Source of the DNA: Polyangia bacterium
GTDB taxonomy: Bacteria > Myxococcota_A > Polyangia > Polyangiales > Sandaracinaceae
DNA: 57,462 nucleotides
NCBI GenBank assembly: GCA_030426845.1
Contig: JAUHXR010000015.1
Coordinates: forward strand, 1-57,462
Direction of reading: 5' to 3'
Both the position numbers and the translations under genes were made by a program. The notes beneath the pieces are model-generated. The model was not told where the DNA came from. It saw nothing but the letters and a program-made list of their open reading frames with translations, and made no database searches. Positions 53,370-57,462 of the stretch are shown piece after piece. How positions within the stretch are numbered: position 1 is the first letter of the stretch; every line of letters starts with the position of its first letter.

Positions 53370-55454
53370 TTACAGGGTCGTGAAGTCCCCCGCCGCCTCG
53401 AGCCGGTCGCCCGCGACGGTGAGGGTCGGCGACGCGATCCCGAGGATCGTGCCGGCCGCGATCCCGGTCGGGAAGCCGGCGCCGCCGACGACGATCATGT
53501 CAGGCGCCACGATCCCGGTGACGGGCAAGGCCGGGCTGCCGCCGTTGGCCACCAGCTCGGCGAGGACGTAGCCGAGCACCGCGCCGTACGCGCGGACGCT
53601 TGCCCGGTCGGCGGCCGGCACGCTCGCCGGGATCGAGACGTGGAGCGCGCTCAGCGACTCGACGTCCCACGTCGGGTCCAGGCCGCTCCCGGCCGGCAGC
53701 GAGGCGATCCCGCTCGCGGCGAGCCGCACGCTGACGCCGCCCGCCCAGGGCCCGGGTCCCGACAGCTCGGCGGTCACAGCGCCGACCATCACCGCGAGCG
53801 AGCCGTCGGGGCGCAGGTCGAGCACCGCGGGGAGCGCCGAGGTGAGCCGCAGGCTGGTGGGCGCGACGATCATGTCGGGGGCGACGATCATGTCCGGCGC
53901 CACGATCATGTCGGGGGCGACGATCATGTCCGGCGCGACGATCCCGGTGAGCCCGCCGCCGCGCCAGTGCGCGTGGGCCGCCTGGTTGAGCACCGCCTCG
54001 CTGATCGTCGTGCGGATCTCCGCGCTCGCGGTGCCCGCGCCCGTCACGCTCGCCGCGCTGAGCGGCACCCCGAGGCTCACCGGGAGGGTCGGGCCGCCGC
54101 CGCCGGGGGGCTCGATCAGGGTGGCCAGGCCGATCACCGCGGTGTCGCCTGGCTGGGCGAACGAGCTCGCGCTCAGGGTCACGGTGAGCGGCACGTCGGC
54201 GTCGAGGCCCGTGACCGTCGTGGGCGCGTAGGGCGCCGGGCTCGAGAGCGCGTCGCCGAGGAGCGCCGCGATCGCGTCCGCCCACTCGACGGAGAACGTA
54301 CGGTGGATGCTGACGCCCGTGGTCACGGACAGGTACTCCTCGACCACCGCGTCGACCGCGCTGTTGCCGCCCGAGAAGGACGCGACCACCGAGGTGATCG
54401 TGTAGGGCGGCGCGGCGACGACCCGGACCACGGGCGCGCCGGTTCCGTCGGCGTCCAGGGCCAGCGTCGCGTCCAGGCTCGTCGCGGTGATCGTGACGGT
54501 GCCGCTGTCGACGAAGTCGCACTTGCCGGGCACACCGCACCAGTCGCCCGTCGCGTTGACGCCGAGGGTGATCGTGATGTCGTTGGCCGCGACGCGGAGG
54601 TTGCCGCTCGCGCTCACGATCGAGGTGATGTCGCCCCCGGTCACCGCGCTCGACGTGTACTCGATGCTGTCGACGCGATTGCCCATCGAGTCGACGAACA
54701 TCGGCATCTGCACGCCCGCCGGCAGCGAGACGGTGACCGTCTGATCGATCAGCCCCTGCGCGCCCAGGCGGCGGACCAGATCGTCGAGCGACTCGATCAC
54801 CGTCGCGTCCATGTCGCCGTCCGCGATCGCGGTGGGGCCGAGGCGCGTCTCGATCGCGTCGGGCAGCGGGTCACCCTCGGGGTGAAACCGGGTCGCGGCG
54901 AGGAAGGTGCAGATCTGCGTCGACTCCTCGCCGTCTCGGGTCACGACGCCCACGTCGACGGTGTGCATGCCGAAGCCGACCGTGACGCGCTGCGTGGCGC
55001 GACCGGCCGCGTCCAGGGTCGCCGGCGCTCCGTTCAGGGTCAGGCTGGCCACGCGGTCCGGCGCGTCCACCTCCACCGTGACGTCGACGGCGGCCCCCTC
55101 GGCCGCCTCCACCATGGCCCCGTGGGTCGGCGTGACGCACCGCACCTCGACCGGTCCGATCGATGGGCCGGCGTCCGGCGGGCCACCGTCCGGCGTCTCG
55201 GGTCCCGCGTCGGTCGCCGACCCCGCGTCCGGGGGGCCGCCGTCGGCGGGCGCTCCGTCGTCGCAGCCGAACACGAGCGCGCCCCAGAGGGTCGCGAGCA
55301 CGGCGTTCCTGAGCACAGGGTTCGCGAGCACGGGGTTCGTGAGCACAGGGTTCGTGAGCACAGGGTTCGTGAGCACAGGGTTCGTGAGCACAGGGTTCGT
55401 GAGCACAGGGTTCGTGAGTGGAGCGTTCGCGAGTACAGCGTTGCGCGGGCGCAC
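53370..55454 (-). CDS. Repeat-bearing lipoprotein with beta-rich extracellular domains
   Basis: Up to 694 residues from a GTG at 55454. Residues ~6-51 are pentapeptide copies of VLTNP. The signal peptide-like VLATLWGALVFGC ends at residue ~64, followed by an Asp/Ala/Gly/Pro tether. The mature protein has Ig-like beta segments (VEVRCVTPTHGAMVEAAEGA) and long stretches of alternating hydrophobic strands. An IVAPDM array lies near residue ~505-535, and TGIVAPDM recurs near the C-terminus. A normal lipoprotein signal would begin at the GTG at 55316 (MLRNAVLATLWGALVFGC, giving 648 residues), so the true start may be any of several repeated GTGs. I do not recognise a family. Confidence 0.75.
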   Translation of the reverse strand: MRPRNAVLANAPLTNPVLTNPVLTNPVLTNPVLTNPVLTNPVLANPVLRNAVLATLWGALVFGCDDGAPADGGPPDAGSATDAGPETPDGGPPDAGPSIGPVEVRCVTPTHGAMVEAAEGAAVDVTVEVDAPDRVASLTLNGAPATLDAAGRATQRVTVGFGMHTVDVGVVTRDGEESTQICTFLAATRFHPEGDPLPDAIETRLGPTAIADGDMDATVIESLDDLVRRLGAQGLIDQTVTVSLPAGVQMPMFVDSMGNRVDSIEYTSSAVTGGDITSIVSASGNLRVAANDITITLGVNATGDWCGVPGKCDFVDSGTVTITATSLDATLALDADGTGAPVVRVVAAPPYTITSVVASFSGGNSAVDAVVEEYLSVTTGVSIHRTFSVEWADAIAALLGDALSSPAPYAPTTVTGLDADVPLTVTLSASSFAQPGDTAVIGLATLIEPPGGGGPTLPVSLGVPLSAASVTGAGTASAEIRTTISEAVLNQAAHAHWRGGGLTGIVAPDMIVAPDMIVAPDMIVAPDMIVAPTSLRLTSALPAVLDLRPDGSLAVMVGAVTAELSGPGPWAGGVSVRLAASGIASLPAGSGLDPTWDVESLSALHVSIPASVPAADRASVRAYGAVLGYVLAELVANGGSPALPVTGIVAPDMIVVGGAGFPTGIAAGTILGIASPTLTVAGDRLEAAGDFTTL
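53864..53943. repeat. 18-bp tandem repeat encoding IVAPDM
   Basis: Four to five copies of CGATCATGTC plus a variable 8-bp part. Two versions alternate (TCGGGGGCGA and TCCGGCGCCA), giving a 36-bp higher-order unit. A single related copy lies near 53490-53510. Confidence 0.8.
55299..55445. repeat. 15-bp tandem repeat encoding (V/P)L(T/A)NP at the lipoprotein start
   Basis: About ten copies of GTGAGCACAGGGTTC (plus-strand form), identical in the centre and diverging at both ends. On the minus strand, each of the central units contributes an in-frame GTG. Confidence 0.88.
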
Positions 55455-55616
55455 GCTCCCAGGGTAGGGGCTGCCACGGCCTCCGGAAACCCTCACGGGG
55501 GTTCCACCGCGCACCCGGTTCCCCAACGGGCGTCGGGGCGCTAGGGTTGCCGACGGCGCTGAGGGGTTCGGCCGCGTCGGCGTGTGCCGTTTCCTTCCCT
55601 GTCTCCCACCCGATCC

Positions 55617-56111
55617 ATGCCCCCGAACCACGTACCTCCGGGCCTGCTGCTTGACGGAAGTGTCGCCTTTGCGCGGATCGGCGACGCCTCGGTGATCGTC
55701 ACCGCGATCCCGCGCTGGACTCCGTCGCTCGCCGAGCGGCTGATCGAGGAGACGCTCGCGGCGGCGGGATCGCCTCCCGCGCAGCACCTGCTCATCCGGC
55801 ACCTCGCCGGCAACCTCGATGCTTCCTCGCGGCGACGCGCCCAGGAGGTCATGGACCGTCGCGTCTCGTCCGACTCCTGGATCGGCGAGCGCCGGCTCGC
55901 CGCGATCGTAGGGTCCGCGTTCGAGCGAGGCGCGGTCACGGCCTGGCGCTGGCTCACCGGCGACCCCGTCCACGCGTTCGCGCCCGAGCGGATCGACGAG
56001 GCCGCGTGCTTCGTCGCAGGTGACGCCGCCGCCGCCGGCTTGGTCGCCGCCGCCCACGCCGACTCCATGCGACTCCTGACCGACGCGGTCGCGGCGGCGA
56101 AGGCGCGATGA
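55617..56111 (+). CDS. Hypothetical protein, paralogue of the next gene
   Basis: A 164-residue soluble protein. The layout is a beta strand near residue 25 (DASVIVTAIPRWTPSLAERL), then helix-strand alternations (HLLIRHLAGNLDASSRRRAQ ... ERRLAAIVGSAFERGAVTAW), then a C-terminal helix. The pattern resembles a STAS-like alpha/beta fold. The next gene has the same order of elements. I cannot name a function. ATG at 55617 is preferred to an upstream start in the same frame. The stop overlaps the next ATG (ATGA). The 162 bp upstream are without a gene. Confidence 0.75.
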   Translation: MPPNHVPPGLLLDGSVAFARIGDASVIVTAIPRWTPSLAERLIEETLAAAGSPPAQHLLIRHLAGNLDASSRRRAQEVMDRRVSSDSWIGERRLAAIVGSAFERGAVTAWRWLTGDPVHAFAPERIDEAACFVAGDAAAAGLVAAAHADSMRLLTDAVAAAKAR

Positions 56112-56569
56112 GCGCTCCGGTCCTCGAGGCGCTCCCGGCCGACCCTCGGGTCGCTCGCTACACCTACGGCCCGCTGTTCGTGATCGTGCCGCGCGCCGAC
56201 GGGGGGCCGTCGCCCGGCCTGGTCGAGGAGGTCGCGGCGCACGCGCGCCGGCACCCCGAAGGCGCGCACCTCCTCGTGATTCCGGTCGCGGGTCTGCGGA
56301 TGCTGAGCGCCGAGGATCGCGCCGCCGTCGCCCAGGTGATGCGGGAGAGCGGCCGGCTGACCCGCCGGAAGGTGATCCTCGCGTCGGAGCAGGGCTTCTT
56401 CGCGAGCTTCATCCTGTCGTTCAGCTCGCAGTTCATGCGGGAGCTGAGCGACCTCCACGTCACGCGTACCCCCGACGACGCGGCGATTCGGCTCGCCGAC
56501 GTCATGCAGATCCCGGCGACCGACGTTCGGGACATGATCGACGAGGTCCTGGCCCGGGCCCGCGGCTGA
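56108..56569 (+). CDS. Hypothetical protein, paralogue of the preceding gene
   Basis: A 153-residue soluble protein with YTYGPLFVIVPRADGGPSPG near the start, HLLVIPVAGLRMLSAEDRAA in the middle, and RRKVILASEQGFFASFILSF, matching the preceding protein element by element. This suggests a tandem duplication and perhaps a heterodimer. It is coupled by a 4-bp overlap. Function is unknown. A 7-bp tandem repeat follows its stop. Confidence 0.75.
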   Translation: MSAPVLEALPADPRVARYTYGPLFVIVPRADGGPSPGLVEEVAAHARRHPEGAHLLVIPVAGLRMLSAEDRAAVAQVMRESGRLTRRKVILASEQGFFASFILSFSSQFMRELSDLHVTRTPDDAAIRLADVMQIPATDVRDMIDEVLARARG

Positions 56570-56612
56570 GCGCCTCGCGCCTCGCCTCGCGCCTCGCGCC
56601 TCGCGCCTCGCG
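56570..56612. repeat. 7-bp tandem repeat (GCGCCTC) after a stop codon
   Basis: Six near-perfect copies, one shortened to 5 bp, begin one base after the TGA at 56567-56569 and run up to the yqeY promoter region. Confidence 0.8.
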
Positions 56613-56629
56613 CGCGTAGGATGCGCGCG

Positions 56630-57073
56630 ATGAGCCTCCAAGACACGATCGCCCAGGACCTGATGGCCGCGGTGAAGGCCCGCGACGAGGTCGGCAAGCG
56701 GACCCTGCGCATGCTCAAGTCGGACCTGGCCCAGCGCGAGCTGGAGCTCGGGCGCGCGCTGACCTCGGACGAGGAGCTCCAGGTCGTCACCGGCGCGGTG
56801 AAGTCGCGGCGCGACAGCGTGACGGCCTACGAGGAGGGCGGCCGGCAGGACCTCGCCGACGGCGAGCGCGCCGAGATCGAGGTCCTCCATCGGTATCTCC
56901 CGGCGCAGCTCGACGAGGCCGGCGCGCGCGCCGCGATCGCCCAGCTCGCGGCCGAGCTCGGGGTGACCGAGAAGCGGCAGATGGGCCAGCTCATGCAGGC
57001 GGTCATGGGGCGCCTCCGCGGTCGGATCGACGGCAAGCTCGCCAGCCGCATCGCGGGCGAGCTGCTCCGCTGA
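56630..57073 (+). CDS. yqeY: GatB/YqeY-domain protein
   Basis: A 147-residue protein of the YqeY family, related to the tail of the tRNA-amidotransferase subunit GatB. Its features are SLQDTIAQDLMAAVKARDEV, RTLRMLKSDLAQRELELGRA, LHRYLPAQLDEAGARAAIAQ and QMGQLMQAVMGRLRGRIDGK. The length is standard. The ATG at 56630 is preferred to one at 56621 because TAGGA precedes it. The role of the stand-alone form is not settled; it may bind tRNA. A 16-bp tandem repeat begins at its stop. Confidence 0.92.
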   Translation: MSLQDTIAQDLMAAVKARDEVGKRTLRMLKSDLAQRELELGRALTSDEELQVVTGAVKSRRDSVTAYEEGGRQDLADGERAEIEVLHRYLPAQLDEAGARAAIAQLAAELGVTEKRQMGQLMQAVMGRLRGRIDGKLASRIAGELLR

Positions 57074-57168
57074 CCGGCGCGGCGGCTGATCGGCGCGCGG
57101 CTGACCGGCGCGGCGGCTGATCGGCGCGGCGGCTGATCGGCGCGGCGGCTGATCGGCGCGGCGGCGCA
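57071..57168. repeat. 16-bp tandem repeat overlapping the yqeY stop codon
   Basis: Copies of GGCGGCTGATCGGCGC, one 1 bp shorter, begin at the stop. TGA recurs at 57071, 57087, 57102, 57118, 57134 and 57150, covering all three frames. Confidence 0.85.
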
Positions 57169-57169
57169 T

Positions 57170-57462
57170 CTACTCGCGCGCGCAGGACGAGTCTTCGAGG
57201 CAGAACGGATCGGGCAGGACGTGCCACGGGAGCTCGCGGCTCTCGGACGCGAGGTACCAGCCGATGACGTTCAGCAGGTACTCGCCCTCATCGAAGACCT
57301 TGGTCGGATCGGGAGGCAGCAAGACGTGCTGCCCTACGGGGACGGTCATCGCGTTGAGCAGGAGCGAGGTGGCCATCGATGAGTCGGTGCGCCACGGGTC
57401 GCTCATCATCGCCGCGGGCAGGCTCACGCGCCCCCAGCGCAGCGGGGTGTCGAGCCGGTTGG
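57170..57462 (-). CDS. C-terminal part of a hypothetical protein (5' partial)
   Basis: The minus-strand frame is open from the window edge to TAG at 57170-57172. About 96 residues are visible: NRLDTPLRWGRVSLPAAMMS, then LLLNAMTVPVGQHVLLPPDP, GEYLLNVIGWYL and a tail with two cysteines (FCLEDSSCARE). No membrane segment is seen. I do not recognise the family, and the N-terminus is outside the window. The yqeY-side tandem repeat ends next to its stop. Confidence 0.6.
   Translation of the reverse strand, partial: NRLDTPLRWGRVSLPAAMMSDPWRTDSSMATSLLLNAMTVPVGQHVLLPPDPTKVFDEGEYLLNVIGWYLASESRELPWHVLPDPFCLEDSSCARE

Overview
This is a very GC-rich chromosomal window, with nearly every third codon position G or C and many GTG/TTG starts. 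The gene content points to a myxobacterium-like member of Myxococcota, probably Polyangiales and Sandaracinus-like. The pointers are many lipoproteins with cysteine-rich or PEGA modules, a transmembrane Ser/Thr kinase, multi-sensor histidine kinases, sigma-54-type promoters and a sterol reductase gene. The taxonomic placement is inferred from gene content. No tRNA, rRNA, CRISPR array or intact insertion sequence was seen.

Layout. (1) 1-5.6 kb: the end of an AMIN-like protein, a palindromic repeat element (copy A), then a three-gene 2-oxoacid:ferredoxin oxidoreductase operon that carries its own GltD-like flavoprotein/ferredoxin. (2) 6-14.2 kb: a 2746-residue SpvB/RHS lipoprotein with no visible immunity gene. 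(3) 14.2-21.8 kb: a TetR regulator, two c-type-cytochrome-like lipoproteins, an FHA-LuxR regulator, a delta14-sterol-reductase-family enzyme, palindromic element copy B, a YrdB-like protein, an SDR epimerase and a divergent LysR regulator. (4) 21.9-28.2 kb: a minus-strand signalling operon of a REC-GAF-PAS-PAS-HisKA protein lacking an ATPase domain, a complete histidine kinase, a lipoprotein prolyl oligopeptidase and a 63-residue small protein. (5) 28.3-31.5 kb: a PEGA protein, a cysteine-rich lipoprotein and murI. (6) 31.6-40.6 kb, minus strand: atpD-atpC with a two-module lipoprotein, then a Ser/Thr kinase/TPR/lipoprotein operon and a GYF-like protein/threonine dehydratase pair. (7) 40.7-46.4 kb: a DUF2914 protein behind a strong sigma-54 promoter, an RNase R-like RNB exonuclease and membrane proteins. 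(8) 46.5-57.5 kb: a cysteine-rich lipoprotein and a VWA lipoprotein, aceK, a YegD-like Hsp70, an HDOD protein, a repeat-bearing lipoprotein, a small paralogous pair, a YqeY protein and a partial gene at the edge.

The most unusual signal is the pair of intergenic palindromic elements near 0.6 kb and 19.3 kb. Their 108-bp cores are about 90% identical without gaps, and three of the base pairs have changed on both sides so that pairing is kept. Each core sits inside a perfect 19-21 bp inverted repeat whose sequence is entirely different at the two loci. Other notable signals are short tandem repeats starting at stop codons, two of which place TGA in all three frames; a 15-bp tandem repeat that multiplies in-frame GTG codons at the start of a lipoprotein gene; a 10-codon leader overlapping the murI start; and the histidine-kinase pair in which one partner lacks its catalytic domain.
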